From the IMG/VR virus record IMGVR_UViG_3300032323_002966, positions 1 through 29,403 of that record: a stretch of DNA of 29,403 nucleotides; one strand, written 5' to 3'. Shown piece by piece: positions 6,863 to 15,091 of this stretch. The notes below the pieces were generated by a model, which saw only the letters and a list, made by a program, of their open reading frames with translations, had not been told where the DNA came from and made no database searches. Both the position numbers and the translations under genes were made by a program. The stretch comes from a virus. Every line of letters starts with the position of its first letter. The stretch's first letter is position 1.

Positions 6863-7012
6863 TTACCAATGGCGGATTACGCCTGCAATAATAAAAATGT
6901 TTGTGATCAGGTATGATAACACGATAAGAGTTCGAATGAAAGCGATTTTATCGGATTCACTGTCTGTCTTACCATGTTTCTCACCAATCGCTTTAGCCCA
7001 CAAACGCCACAT
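6863..7012 (-). CDS. Small membrane protein (49 aa)
   Basis: Translated by hand. Starts MWRLWAKAIGEKHGK; a basic amphipathic N-terminus is followed by a hydrophobic segment (~28-45, LIVLSYLITNIFIIAGVI). The stop is two bases before the next start and the start is two bases after the upstream stop, so it sits inside a tightly coupled series. The WRLWAKA motif is familiar from small phage membrane proteins of unknown role. Confidence 0.75.
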   Translation of the reverse strand: MWRLWAKAIGEKHGKTDSESDKIAFIRTLIVLSYLITNIFIIAGVIRHW

Positions 7013-7014
7013 AT

Positions 7015-7194
7015 TTAAGAATAATCACCACTAAGTTGAGATTTCACGTAGTTTATCACTCTTTCTGGTTGTTTGGCAAACATATCCTCAGGACTTTCAT
7101 TATCAAAAGCCTTATTCTTGGATTTCCACCACTGGTTTACCAGTTCATGGGATCCTAACAATGAAAGCAATAGGAGATTCAGTCGAGGTACCAT
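7015..7194 (-). CDS. Small phage protein with MbcA/ParS-like 'NKAFD' signature (59 aa)
   Basis: Translated by hand. The segment SKNKAFDNESPEDMFAKQPERVINYV resembles the C-terminal toxin-binding signature of Xre/MbcA/ParS antitoxins (W-x-NKAF-G-x-P-E-hydrophobic...V-x-x-Y), here without the HTH half. ATG 7194 overlaps the previous stop as TAATG. No toxin gene is evident beside it. The resemblance is from memory and may only be superficial. Confidence 0.7.
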   Translation of the reverse strand: MVPRLNLLLLSLLGSHELVNQWWKSKNKAFDNESPEDMFAKQPERVINYVKSQLSGDYS

Positions 7195-7484
7195 TACGTC
7201 AACATCCTAATCAAACCAACAGTATCAATAGTTGTTAACAAGAGGTAGTTAGCCAACATGCCAAAAGACTTTCTAGTATAAGCAGCCCAAGCATAGAGAG
7301 AACAACCAAGAATCCAAATGGGATAAAGAGCAAGCAACGGAGGGTTGGGTACAGTGAGTGCCATTGTAATACTACAACCAATGCTAATAGCCCAAGCAAG
7401 AAGTTCAACACAAAAACGAAACTTATTACTGCGCCAGTCATCTTTGATCCAATCAAATGTTGGCTTTAATGCATCAATTAACAT
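7194..7484 (-). CDS. Multi-pass membrane protein
   Basis: 96 residues. A polar N-terminus with WIKDDWRSNKFRF is followed by three hydrophobic segments (~28-46, ~50-68, ~74-92). The pattern matches short phage inner-membrane proteins of unknown function. Overlaps the upstream gene by 7 bases and the downstream start by one. Confidence 0.8.
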   Translation of the reverse strand: MLIDALKPTFDWIKDDWRSNKFRFCVELLAWAISIGCSITMALTVPNPPLLALYPIWILGCSLYAWAAYTRKSFGMLANYLLLTTIDTVGLIRMLT

Positions 7485-7693
7485 CGACCATCACCATCAA
7501 ATTCATCGTCTACGATGTAATTATGCGCCATCGGTTCTCCCTCTTCAACAATTTCCAAGATGCCATCGAAAACGAAACCACAACCTTTTAGGAAGTTTTG
7601 AAAATTGTCGAGTGTGTCAGCCAAAAGAATATTTTGAAATTCGTAAGTAACTTTCGGTCCACTATCATGTTCACAAATCAAAGTGAACTTCAT
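7478..7693 (-). CDS. Hypothetical acidic protein
   Basis: 71 residues with a strong GGAGGTC ribosome site before ATG 7693. Starts MKFTLICEHD and ends in an Asp-rich DDEFDGDGRC. Conserved type among T4-like phages as far as I recall; no known domain. ATGA overlap with the upstream gene. Confidence 0.78.
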   Translation of the reverse strand: MKFTLICEHDSGPKVTYEFQNILLADTLDNFQNFLKGCGFVFDGILEIVEEGEPMAHNYIVDDEFDGDGRC

Positions 7694-8049
7694 TTTTGAC
7701 CTCCAAGTGTGGGAATTTCCATATAATCATCAGGCATTACATTACTTGCAGACTTACCTTTTGTGTTCTTTTGTGGTGGAATGATATCACTCACAGGTGC
7801 AGGTTCTTTTTTGGTCTTAGGAAAACGTGCAGCAATGTCTTCAGCGGTTACAGTTTGCATTGCAAATTGTTTGAACTGATCATAACTATCTGAAACGCGC
7901 AGAGCAGATTTAGAATTCATGCCAGCGTTATCGACCATAAACAGAGCACAACCACCATCAATCAATGGTGCAATCTCTACGATATGATCCAAATTGATGA
8001 TAACGGGACAACCTTTTTCAAGGGAATTAACTTCAACAAACAAACTCAT
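7690..8049 (-). CDS. FlbD-like small protein
   Basis: 119 residues. The first ~55 residues (FVEVNSLEKGCPVIINLDHIVEIAP..., then an SYDQFKQF helix) follow the beta-hairpin pattern of FlbD-like proteins (V-x-INLDxIVx-hydrophobic) seen in many phages and bacteria. The C-terminal half is Lys/Pro-rich and probably disordered. ATG 8049 has a GAGGAG ribosome site. Role unknown. Confidence 0.75.
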   Translation of the reverse strand: MSLFVEVNSLEKGCPVIINLDHIVEIAPLIDGGCALFMVDNAGMNSKSALRVSDSYDQFKQFAMQTVTAEDIAARFPKTKKEPAPVSDIIPPQKNTKGKSASNVMPDDYMEIPTLGGQK

Positions 8050-8077
8050 TTTAACACTCCTCAGTTTTTATAAAAAA

Positions 8078-8317
8078 TTAAACACCAACCATCTTCACAT
8101 AAAAAGTTAAACCCATAAGAACAACAAAGAAGATAACAGAAAAGTAAAATGCAAACTTGATAGACTCTTCTTTGTAGTAATCTCTTTCGAGCTTAATCAT
8201 TTCGTTTTGTGCAAGAATCATTGCATCACAATCTTCTTTACCACCTAACATATAGATGGTTTTGTCCGATTCTTTTAGTCGGCGCGAAGCCGAAATGTAA
8301 TGTAGTACAGAAAACAT
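8078..8317 (-). CDS. Small membrane protein, possibly leaderless
   Basis: 79 residues with one strong hydrophobic segment near the C-terminus (~55-75, FAFYFSVIFFVVLMGLTFYV). The ATG at 8317 has no ribosome site and begins seven bases downstream of a TATAAT, so the predicted transcript starts at or next to the start codon. An internal Met at residue 23 also lacks a ribosome site. Function unknown. Confidence 0.7.
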   Translation of the reverse strand: MFSVLHYISASRRLKESDKTIYMLGGKEDCDAMILAQNEMIKLERDYYKEESIKFAFYFSVIFFVVLMGLTFYVKMVGV

Positions 8318-8323
8318 AGTAAT

Positions 8324-8352
8324 ATTATATCACGATTCTGGTTGGTTGGCAA
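8324..8352 (-). promoter_or_regulatory. Promoter with palindromic -35 upstream of the membrane protein gene
   Basis: Minus-strand TTGCCA (8352-8347) inside GGTTGCCAACC, 17 nt, TATAAT (8329-8324). It overlaps the end of the upstream gene. Same extended -35 as the promoter at 15060-15088. Confidence 0.82.
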
Positions 8353-8842
8353 CCTCTAGTACTTCATTAGGGAATTCTTCAGTCGGCACGAAAACATATT
8401 CACGCTTTGGTACATATGGGAAAGTAATCGGTATCTGTGATTCGGCACTAGTATAATATGATTTAAATGGTTTTCCGTCTTCACCTTTGTACCATTCCCA
8501 GAAGATTTTACCATCGATATCATATGCCTGGCCATTAAACCTGTTGGCCTGTTTGAATACGTGACCACATCGTTTGTTCTGCATACATTCTCCGTGGTCA
8601 ACCCATTCCCAATCTTCACCAGTAATAGGAACAACAGGTTCGAATGATGCTAGTTTACTGAATAGATTAATCGTGTACGGTGCAGTTGTACCAGAATGGC
8701 CTTCATCACCAAATACATCCAACAGTTTTAAAATATGAAGGCAGATAGCCTCTTGCATTTCATCGATGTATTTACCATCTTCATCGATCCAGCCTGCGGC
8801 TCTGAATTCGCTCATTGCATGTATTCTATAATTACTCATCAT
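8330..8842 (-). CDS. Conserved phage protein of unknown function
   Basis: 170 residues from ATG 8842 (or 8839), with an AAGGAA ribosome site; the TTG at 8845 is not needed. A C-terminal region with KRCGHVF, AYDIDGKIFW, YYTSAESQIPITFPYVP and EYVFVP is a pattern seen repeatedly in large myophages. No catalytic motif recognised. Confidence 0.78.
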   Translation of the reverse strand: MMSNYRIHAMSEFRAAGWIDEDGKYIDEMQEAICLHILKLLDVFGDEGHSGTTAPYTINLFSKLASFEPVVPITGEDWEWVDHGECMQNKRCGHVFKQANRFNGQAYDIDGKIFWEWYKGEDGKPFKSYYTSAESQIPITFPYVPKREYVFVPTEEFPNEVLEVANQPES

Positions 8843-9284
8843 CAAATTCCTTCAATTCAAAAATATAATGACCACCACGGCGAGACTGCACCCAATTTAA
8901 GAACCACATCATCTCATTCTTCTGCATTGATTTAATGATAGATTCGTTGCCTGACCAACCAGCAGTAGAGATATGAAATCTTTTTGTGGTTTCAGGAAGT
9001 TGTTCTTGTGTCCAGTCATCAACACCACCATCACATTCACTCCAACCCCAAGAACGTAGATGCCAAATGGATTCAATAAAAGCAAAGAATGCTTTTGCAT
9101 CAGAGAAGTGCCACTCTTCAATCAAATGCAATGCATCATTGGTCGGATAACCATCTTCATCTAAAAATTCACAATCTCTTTTAGATTCATAAAGGTTCTT
9201 CCAATCTAATTTTGCTTGTTCATATTTGGCTTTGGCTTCAGCCATGAAAGCCTCACGTGCAGCACGTTTTTCTTCATCAGTCAT
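8832..9284 (-). CDS. Conserved phage protein of unknown function
   Basis: 150 residues from ATG 9284 (MTDEEKRAAREAF), one base after the preceding stop; an upstream ATG at 9308 would add eight residues and overlap that gene. N-terminal ~45 residues form a charged helix; the C-terminal part has the SECDGGVDDWTQEQLPETTKRFHISTAGWSGNE stretch (note Cys, Asp and Trp clusters) that I associate with a phage family of unknown role. Confidence 0.77.
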   Translation of the reverse strand: MTDEEKRAAREAFMAEAKAKYEQAKLDWKNLYESKRDCEFLDEDGYPTNDALHLIEEWHFSDAKAFFAFIESIWHLRSWGWSECDGGVDDWTQEQLPETTKRFHISTAGWSGNESIIKSMQKNEMMWFLNWVQSRRGGHYIFELKEFDDE

Positions 9285-9285
9285 T

Positions 9286-9645
9286 TTAATAATACTCACC
9301 TTTTTCATTCTTCAATGCAGGTTTACGGCGTAACATACGAGAAATTTTCCAACCCAATTGTGAATAAGCGTGGCGAATGCCAAAAGTGATACGCAACCAA
9401 GGTAGAACAGCACCAACATAAATTTCATCGGTGCTTACACTAGCATCAACACCAAAAGAAAAATGTTCCATGGTCCAAATACTAATAAACAACCAATGCA
9501 AAGAATAATTATTCGCATTGAATTCATCACCTTTACTAAACTTAAACCGTGGCACTAGTGGACACAAATCATTGCACCATATTTTGTGTAGTGGATAATG
9601 TTCCCACCATTCTTTCTCTCGCATTGCGACCATATCTTCGTTCAT
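9286..9645 (-). CDS. Conserved phage protein of unknown function
   Basis: 119 residues from ATG 9645 (MNEDMVAMREKEWWEHY), coupled to the preceding stop as TAATTATG. Rich in Trp and His. The LHWLFISIWTMEHFSFG and DEIYVGAVLPWLRI segments look like a compact beta/alpha fold rather than membrane spans. Usually found next to the 222-residue gene upstream, in my recollection. Confidence 0.75.
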   Translation of the reverse strand: MNEDMVAMREKEWWEHYPLHKIWCNDLCPLVPRFKFSKGDEFNANNYSLHWLFISIWTMEHFSFGVDASVSTDEIYVGAVLPWLRITFGIRHAYSQLGWKISRMLRRKPALKNEKGEYY

Positions 9646-9647
9646 AA

Positions 9648-10316
9648 TTAATCCCACAAAGTTTGATAGTATTTGCCGAACAGCCTCAAACCATTATTGA
9701 TTCGTTCTTGATGTTTTTCGCGGCCTTCCCAGTCACATTCACCATGAACTTTCCAACGAACTGGTGTAACCTCTTTACCTTCATCTTCGGCATGCTTGGT
9801 GAAATCAATCTCTGGTGATTTGATCCAATACTGACTTTCCCAATCATCATCAACCAATTGTTCGAAAGCCCAAATCATTTCACTCAATGCCCAATCATAA
9901 CGAACATGAATGTCACATTCAATTTTCTCTGTGCGTTCATCTTTGTAGAAATCAAATGTTTCTTGTGCATCATACTCTTCTGTGGTCGTGTAACGCAGGT
10001 TCTCCGGCACATCTTCAAGATCAATATAACCCGAACCTTGTTTAGTTGCCTTCAGTTGTTTCAACATAGGAAGAATAATAGGCGACAGTGTGCAGTCCAT
10101 GCTCCACGTATCGTAATGATCAATCTTCACATATTTAATTTCGGGATGAACAAAGTCCAAAACCTTTTGCAGACCAACACAAAAAGGATTTAAGATGTTG
10201 GACAGTTTATCAATCAGCGGTTCATCATAATCAATCTCACGCCAAAAGAATACCTTCTCCAAAATCGTGTAAGGAGAAACCCAATGATTGCGATATTTGG
10301 AGATGTATACTTTCAT
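9648..10316 (-). CDS. Conserved phage protein starting MKVYISKYRNHW
   Basis: 222 residues. The N-terminus (MKVYISKYRNHWVSPYTIL), central VKIDHYDTWSMDCTLSPIIL and C-terminal LSEMIWAFEQLVDDDWESQY ... ERINNGLRLFGKYYQTLWD are all typical of a widespread large-phage family without assigned function. Many Asp, Trp and Tyr residues. Starts three bases after the epimerase stop region, in the same transcript series. Confidence 0.8.
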   Translation of the reverse strand: MKVYISKYRNHWVSPYTILEKVFFWREIDYDEPLIDKLSNILNPFCVGLQKVLDFVHPEIKYVKIDHYDTWSMDCTLSPIILPMLKQLKATKQGSGYIDLEDVPENLRYTTTEEYDAQETFDFYKDERTEKIECDIHVRYDWALSEMIWAFEQLVDDDWESQYWIKSPEIDFTKHAEDEGKEVTPVRWKVHGECDWEGREKHQERINNGLRLFGKYYQTLWD

Positions 10317-10318
10317 AA

Positions 10319-11149
10319 TTAAACCTTCATCATTTCTTCTATTGTAAACCTTTTCTGCATGTATGGCGAGATATCAGCCAATACAGATGCAGGAAGATCA
10401 CCTGGTCGCCGAGGTAAATTGTTCACTTTGAAGTCACAGTTGTTAACCTTCTTAAATGTATCTATCATCTGTTGAACAGTGTAACCTGTGCCTGAGCCTA
10501 GATTTTCCAGGTCATTACCTCTTGCAGGTTGCTCAATAGCGTTTCTGATGGATTCACATACTTCAAGTACGTGTAGGTAATCACGCACACAGGTGCCATC
10601 AGATGTATCGTAGTCAGTACCGTATAGATTAAACTCACCTGTTTGCCTCGCTTTCATCAAGTTATACATTAAACCATCAACATTTGTTGGTTCATAACCA
10701 TCAGAACCAACGACATTATAAAAACGAAAAATCGTAGATTGCTTACCATTCGCACCACAGAATTCTCTTACAATTCTTTCTGCAGCCAACTTTGAGGTTG
10801 CATATGGGCTGGTTGGTTTTGCTGCAGCACCAGTAGATGCAAAAATGAAATGATTGTAATCAACATTTTCAAGCATCGCCATTGTGCCACTAATGTTATT
10901 TCGATAATACTCCATTGGAGCATTCATCGACATGCCAACATTCACGTGTGCAGCCAAATGAACAACAACATCATAACCACCATCTGGATGCCAAATGCGT
11001 TGGTGATCATTGATATTGTGTTCAATAAAAACATCGTTCAATTGAGGGCGAAATACTCTGTCTAGACCAACAATAAAATTTTCTTGAAGAACTTTACAAA
11101 GGTGTCGCCCAATATATCCGGAACTACCAGTTATGAGAATTGATTTCAT
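10319..11149 (-). CDS. NAD-dependent sugar-nucleotide epimerase (GalE-like)
   Basis: 276 residues from ATG 11149, which overlaps the upstream stop as ATGA. Extended short-chain dehydrogenase fold: N-terminal Rossmann motif GSSGYIG (G-x-x-G-x-x-G), the LAAHVNV segment, the catalytic Y-x-x-x-K (YATSK, ~118-122) and the DGTCVRDYLHV motif characteristic of UDP-glucose/UDP-GlcNAc 4-epimerases. Somewhat shorter than typical GalE (~340). With the dehydratase upstream it likely supplies a modified sugar nucleotide for glycosylating phage DNA, a virion protein or the host envelope. The exact substrate cannot be read from sequence. Confidence 0.88.
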   Translation of the reverse strand: MKSILITGSSGYIGRHLCKVLQENFIVGLDRVFRPQLNDVFIEHNINDHQRIWHPDGGYDVVVHLAAHVNVGMSMNAPMEYYRNNISGTMAMLENVDYNHFIFASTGAAAKPTSPYATSKLAAERIVREFCGANGKQSTIFRFYNVVGSDGYEPTNVDGLMYNLMKARQTGEFNLYGTDYDTSDGTCVRDYLHVLEVCESIRNAIEQPARGNDLENLGSGTGYTVQQMIDTFKKVNNCDFKVNNLPRRPGDLPASVLADISPYMQKRFTIEEMMKV

Positions 11150-12165
11150 TTGCTTAACCACCGTTCATTAGCTAAACTCCAATGAACCACCTGTTGAATA
11201 CGTTCACTGAATTTAATTTTAGGTTCCCAACCCAATGACTTCATTCTACTACCATCCAAAGCATAACGCAAATCATGTCCCGGTCTTGCTGAATGGAAGT
11301 CGGTCAATTCATATTTCATTTCTTTACCTTGTGCTGCAGCAATCATCTTAGCTAAAGAAAGATTATCTGTTTCTTCTGGTCCAACAAGATTGAACTTGGG
11401 GATAACCCTCAATCCATTTGGTTCAAAGTACGTATAGTCTTTCAGTTGTGTAAGAATAAACAACAGTCCCTCAGAAACATCTTTTGCGTGAATGTAGTGT
11501 CGGCTACCAGGGATAGTTTTAGATGGGTCAGCATGAATACGTACCATCTCGCCATCTCTTGCTTTCTTAATACAGAGAGGAATAAATTTTTCAGGATGTT
11601 GCCGTTCACCAAACACATTCATTGTGTGAGTGATAACAATAGGCATTTTATATGTGTTCTCAAAAGCCACACACATTTCTTCACCGCCAGCTTTAGCGGC
11701 AGAATAGGGATTGGTAGAATTGTAACGATCATATTCATCGTATTTTACACCAACTGGTGCAGGTCCAAACACCTCATCGGTTGAGAAGTAAACAAACTTT
11801 TCAAGGTTTTTAAGTGTGCGTGAATAGTTCAACAGATTGACAGTACCAACAACATTGTCCATTACAAATTCCATAGGGAATTCAATTGAACGATCAACAT
11901 GCGAACCTGCAGCCAAGTGCAATACAATGTTGACATCACCCAACATATCAGCAATCATTGGGCTAATTTCAGACTTCAAGTCATGGTATACAATTTTCAC
12001 ACGACCTTTGTCATGCAGTTCCATAACTTCAGCAAGGCGATTAAGATTGCCACTAAAATCAAGTCGATCAAGTGTAACAATTTTCCAATCGGTTGTAGAT
12101 AGAATATGGTCAATCAGATGATGTGCAATAAAACCTGCGCCACCGGTAATTAATACTGTTTTCAT
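11146..12165 (-). CDS. dTDP-glucose 4,6-dehydratase-like enzyme
   Basis: 339 residues, full length for the RmlB family. Rossmann motif GGAGFIA at the N-terminus, LAAGSHVDRSI, the FSTDEVFGP motif (active-site Thr-Asp-Glu) and Y-x-x-x-K (YSAAK) are all diagnostic of NDP-sugar 4,6-dehydratases. The product would be a 4-keto-6-deoxy sugar nucleotide, which the adjacent epimerase could process further. C-terminal RPGHDLRYALD matches the family. ATG 12165. Such genes in phages are usually linked to surface or DNA glycosylation. Confidence 0.9.
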   Translation of the reverse strand: MKTVLITGGAGFIAHHLIDHILSTTDWKIVTLDRLDFSGNLNRLAEVMELHDKGRVKIVYHDLKSEISPMIADMLGDVNIVLHLAAGSHVDRSIEFPMEFVMDNVVGTVNLLNYSRTLKNLEKFVYFSTDEVFGPAPVGVKYDEYDRYNSTNPYSAAKAGGEEMCVAFENTYKMPIVITHTMNVFGERQHPEKFIPLCIKKARDGEMVRIHADPSKTIPGSRHYIHAKDVSEGLLFILTQLKDYTYFEPNGLRVIPKFNLVGPEETDNLSLAKMIAAAQGKEMKYELTDFHSARPGHDLRYALDGSRMKSLGWEPKIKFSERIQQVVHWSLANERWLSK

Positions 12166-12171
12166 TATTTT

Positions 12172-12456
12172 TCACCCTGTATAATCAATAACGTTAACTG
12201 TTTCCATTTTTTGTGGAATACTCCATTTACTTAGGTAGTCATTATCCACATCAAACAATTTTAGATATTCATCCACAGAGATTTCGCGTGTGGATGTAAC
12301 CAACTCACTAATGTGTTTTTGTGAAAACTCTTTGAAATCCGGATTGCCTGATTCCATCACAACCTCATCGGCTGCATGTTCAGCTTCACGTGCTTCGACA
12401 ACATAACGCTGACGAAAGATAGAGACAGTCTCAACAAGATAAAGTTTCTTTTCCAT
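12172..12456 (-). CDS. Small conserved hypothetical protein
   Basis: 94 residues from ATG 12456 with a GAGG ribosome site, one base after the preceding stop (TAAAATG). A beta-strand-rich start (KKLYLVETVSIFRQRYVVEA) followed by an AREAEHAADEV helix resembles short phage proteins that fold as a ferredoxin-like unit. Function unknown. Confidence 0.75.
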   Translation of the reverse strand: MEKKLYLVETVSIFRQRYVVEAREAEHAADEVVMESGNPDFKEFSQKHISELVTSTREISVDEYLKLFDVDNDYLSKWSIPQKMETVNVIDYTG

Positions 12457-12457
12457 T

Positions 12458-13312
12458 TTAAACCTCAACAAATTTCAATTTAAAGTTATCGGCTTGATCT
12501 TCATAACCAATGTAACCACGAGGATTGGCAACCACTCGCGTACCACCAACCATATAGTCAAAATCATGGTGTGTATGTCCATGCGTCCACAGTTTGATCT
12601 GAGGATGATCCAACATGAATTCACTCAGATCAGAACTGTATGCACCATTTACAATCACATCTTTTTCATACTGTGGCTTAGTAGAGAGTTTGCTAGGTGC
12701 ATGGTGCCCAACAACAACCCACTTTTCTGTTGGTCGAGAAGCAATGCTTTCTCTTAGAACACGTAGAGTTTCTTTATGTTCACTCACAGATTTTTCTGGA
12801 CTAAACTTGGCTGGGCGTGTGAGGAAGTTACCATCAGAATCACGGAAGTGAACAGACTCAGAAGAATCTTCAATGATACGATAATCATTCATGTAACTTT
12901 TAATACGATACAAGGTGTTCGGATCTTCCTTGTTCATATCAGTCCACAGAGTGGCACCAAAGAACATGTGATCACCAATTTCTACAAATTCTTTTTCTAG
13001 AATGTGGAGATTGCGTAGATAACCAAGATGGGTACGGAGAATTGTAAGAGAGTTAGCAAAATCACCATGATAATGTTCATGGTTTCCCAAGATGTAAATA
13101 ACATTAGGGAATCTTGCACAGCATTCTTGGAAGAATGTATGAATTTTATTGGACTTATCATTTTCACCTCGGATATTGTAACTGTCACGTTCACGCAAAT
13201 CATTTACGACACAGATATCACCGGACAGAATCAAAACATCCGCGTTTTCGGTGTTCTCTAGTGAGATAGTACCGAATTCTAGGTGAAGATCAGAACAGAT
13301 TGCGACTTTCAT
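12458..13312 (-). CDS. Calcineurin-like metallophosphoesterase
   Basis: 284 residues. Metal-binding motifs in order: SDLHLE (D-x-H), LSGDI (G-D), LGNHEHY (G-N-H-E), VVGHHAPS and WTHGHTHHDFDY (G-H-x-H). These define binuclear metallophosphoesterases, which cleave phosphodiesters or phosphomonoesters in nucleotides, nucleic acids or proteins. No extra domains. Phage members are common; the substrate cannot be told. Confidence 0.93.
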   Translation of the reverse strand: MKVAICSDLHLEFGTISLENTENADVLILSGDICVVNDLRERDSYNIRGENDKSNKIHTFFQECCARFPNVIYILGNHEHYHGDFANSLTILRTHLGYLRNLHILEKEFVEIGDHMFFGATLWTDMNKEDPNTLYRIKSYMNDYRIIEDSSESVHFRDSDGNFLTRPAKFSPEKSVSEHKETLRVLRESIASRPTEKWVVVGHHAPSKLSTKPQYEKDVIVNGAYSSDLSEFMLDHPQIKLWTHGHTHHDFDYMVGGTRVVANPRGYIGYEDQADNFKLKFVEV

Positions 13313-13530
13313 TTTTTCCTTATTTGTTCAATAAAATTATTTGCTGTAGAAGTATCCTGCACCATGTCTAAAACTTCCATCTGTTGAACAATTAGTTCAG
13401 ACTTTGCAGCACGTAAGAGTTCAATTGCATAATCAATATCGTCTTCATCGGCTTGCTGAAGCCAATCTTCAAAAGTTTCTGAATCAATTGTCAGAAGAAA
13501 ATTTAGATTGTCTCGATCCCAATCATTCAT
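13309..13530 (-). CDS. Small acidic hypothetical protein
   Basis: 73 residues from ATG 13530 (MNDWDRDNLNFLL), which overlaps the end of the preceding gene by 8 bases; the frame is open further upstream but would overlap that gene heavily. Acidic helical protein with ETFEDWLQQADEDDIDYAIELL. ATGA-type overlap with the phosphoesterase. A conserved early-gene type in large phages; role unknown. Confidence 0.72.
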   Translation of the reverse strand: MNDWDRDNLNFLLTIDSETFEDWLQQADEDDIDYAIELLRAAKSELIVQQMEVLDMVQDTSTANNFIEQIRKK

Positions 13531-13849
13531 TGGTAACAGATTCTTGTTCTTGCACAGTCGCAGCAGGTTGACCTTCGGTAGGTCCAACATAACGACCGTT
13601 TGTATCAAACTCATTGTGGTTCACCAGTTGATACGCAACAACGTTTCGACCATTCTTATGCACCTTGATGATGCCGCCATCCTTGCGGATGTTATAGATG
13701 TTGGTCGGCAGTCGGTACAGGACCGATTCCTGATCCGTGCCCTTGAACACGGCTTTGATTTCATCAGGCGTCACGGGTTTGCCAGACAGCAGAGTGACGG
13801 TGATTTTCTCATGGCGATTTTGTTTGCCTTTGCGAACAGTGTTAGTCAT
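13523..13849 (-). CDS. Small basic protein, possibly winged-helix-like
   Basis: 108 residues. Basic N-terminus (RKGKQNRHEKI), a PVTPDEIKAVF helix, then RLPTNIYNIRKDGGIIKVHKNGRNVVAYQLV, whose helix plus beta-hairpin pattern resembles a winged helix. C-terminal tail is Gln/Glu-rich. Ribosome site AAGGAAA before ATG 13849. DNA binding is inference only. Confidence 0.68.
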   Translation of the reverse strand: MTNTVRKGKQNRHEKITVTLLSGKPVTPDEIKAVFKGTDQESVLYRLPTNIYNIRKDGGIIKVHKNGRNVVAYQLVNHNEFDTNGRYVGPTEGQPAATVQEQESVTNE

Positions 13850-13879
13850 ATAATTTCCTTTTCAAGTTAACATTACAAA

Positions 13880-15028
13880 TTAAAACGGGATTTCTGCCGT
13901 TGTGGTGGTAATAGTATTCTGATCTGGTGCCTCAACTTTGGCATCAACTTTAGAATACAGGTCCATGAAAGCCGTCTTGGTTTCAGCATCAAAACGGCTG
14001 ACACACAATTCAATTGCTTTCATACGATCACCAAAGATTTTGAAGGCTTTGGCGATATGAACAAGGCGGCGAGTCGAAATGATTTCATCAACAGCACCTT
14101 GGTCAAACGATTGTCGAACAACATCGGCCCACTGCACGAGGTTTTCAACAAATTCTTTATCTTCAATAAGAGGCGAGAGAATTTTCTTCTCAGTCCTGGT
14201 ATCAGGATAATCCTGTTCAACAGTAATAGGGAAACGCTCAAGAAATGCATCATCAAGAATCTGCGACAGGTAACGGCCTTCTTCAGAACCACGGCCTTTG
14301 GTGTTTGCAGTAGCAACGATGTTGAAGCCTTCAGCAGGATAAACCATCTCGCCGTTCTTCTTATTGTAATAAGGTTTGCCCTCAAGAATGCCTTGCAGAC
14401 ACATCAGTTTATTAGAACCACGGTCAACTTCATCAATCAACAGAACTGCACCACGTTTCATCGCAGTGATAACAGGACCATCACGGTTGACAACGTTACC
14501 ATTAACAAGGGTAGGACCACCAAGAAGATCGGATTCATCAGTTTCAATCGAAATGTTAACACGAATACACTCACGCTTTAGATCGGCACAGACTTGCTCG
14601 ACCATCAGTGTTTTGCCATTACCAGAAAGACCGGTAACAAAGATAGGATAGAATTGTGAAGACTTAATAATGTTACGCATGTCTTTAAAGAAGCCAAACG
14701 GAACATAGTCAGGATACTTTGAGGGGATCGAAACATCGGAATCATCAATCAGTTTAGGTTGTTTGAAAGACAGAACCTGTGCAGCAAGAGCCATCTCGGC
14801 CTCAGGTTCGGGTTGAACTTCTTTTGCTTTGGGTTTGGTGCCAATGTCAGGCAGTTTGTAACGGCCACGGTCATAACGGAACTCCGATTTGGTCACCAAC
14901 CAATAGGGAAAGGGAGCACCAGATTCATCGACAACATGCTGAATGCCGTCACGTGTCAGAATTGAACCAACACCGAAAATGTTCTCTGCGGCTTTGATGA
15001 AAGCCATTTGATTTTTGTTGAAACTCAT
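13880..15028 (-). CDS. AAA+ ATPase, CobS/MoxR-like
   Basis: 382 residues. A ~110-residue N-terminal region precedes the ATPase core: Walker A GLSGNGKT (~133-140), Walker B VLLIDEVD (~190-197), sensor-1-type NIVATANTKG and an arginine-finger-type DDAFLERF. This arrangement matches MoxR/CobS-type ATPases encoded by many T4-like phages, which remodel protein partners or help load cofactors; the phage role is unknown. It is the first gene after a strong promoter (15060-15088) with a TGGAG ribosome site and heads a new minus-strand unit. Confidence 0.88.
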   Translation of the reverse strand: MSFNKNQMAFIKAAENIFGVGSILTRDGIQHVVDESGAPFPYWLVTKSEFRYDRGRYKLPDIGTKPKAKEVQPEPEAEMALAAQVLSFKQPKLIDDSDVSIPSKYPDYVPFGFFKDMRNIIKSSQFYPIFVTGLSGNGKTLMVEQVCADLKRECIRVNISIETDESDLLGGPTLVNGNVVNRDGPVITAMKRGAVLLIDEVDRGSNKLMCLQGILEGKPYYNKKNGEMVYPAEGFNIVATANTKGRGSEEGRYLSQILDDAFLERFPITVEQDYPDTRTEKKILSPLIEDKEFVENLVQWADVVRQSFDQGAVDEIISTRRLVHIAKAFKIFGDRMKAIELCVSRFDAETKTAFMDLYSKVDAKVEAPDQNTITTTTAEIPF

Positions 15029-15059
15029 TCAAAAAACTCCATGATTAAAAGGTGTACTG

Positions 15060-15088
15060 ATTATATACCAACCGGATGTGGTTGGCAA
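15060..15088 (-). promoter_or_regulatory. Promoter of the AAA+ ATPase gene with spacer palindrome
   Basis: Minus-strand TTGCCA (15088-15083), 17 nt, TATAAT (15065-15060). The perfect inverted repeat CCAACC/GGTTGG (15068-15073, 15080-15085) lies in the spacer and -35, likely an operator. The -35 is again in the context GGTTGCCAACC. Confidence 0.85.
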
Positions 15089-15091
15089 CCA

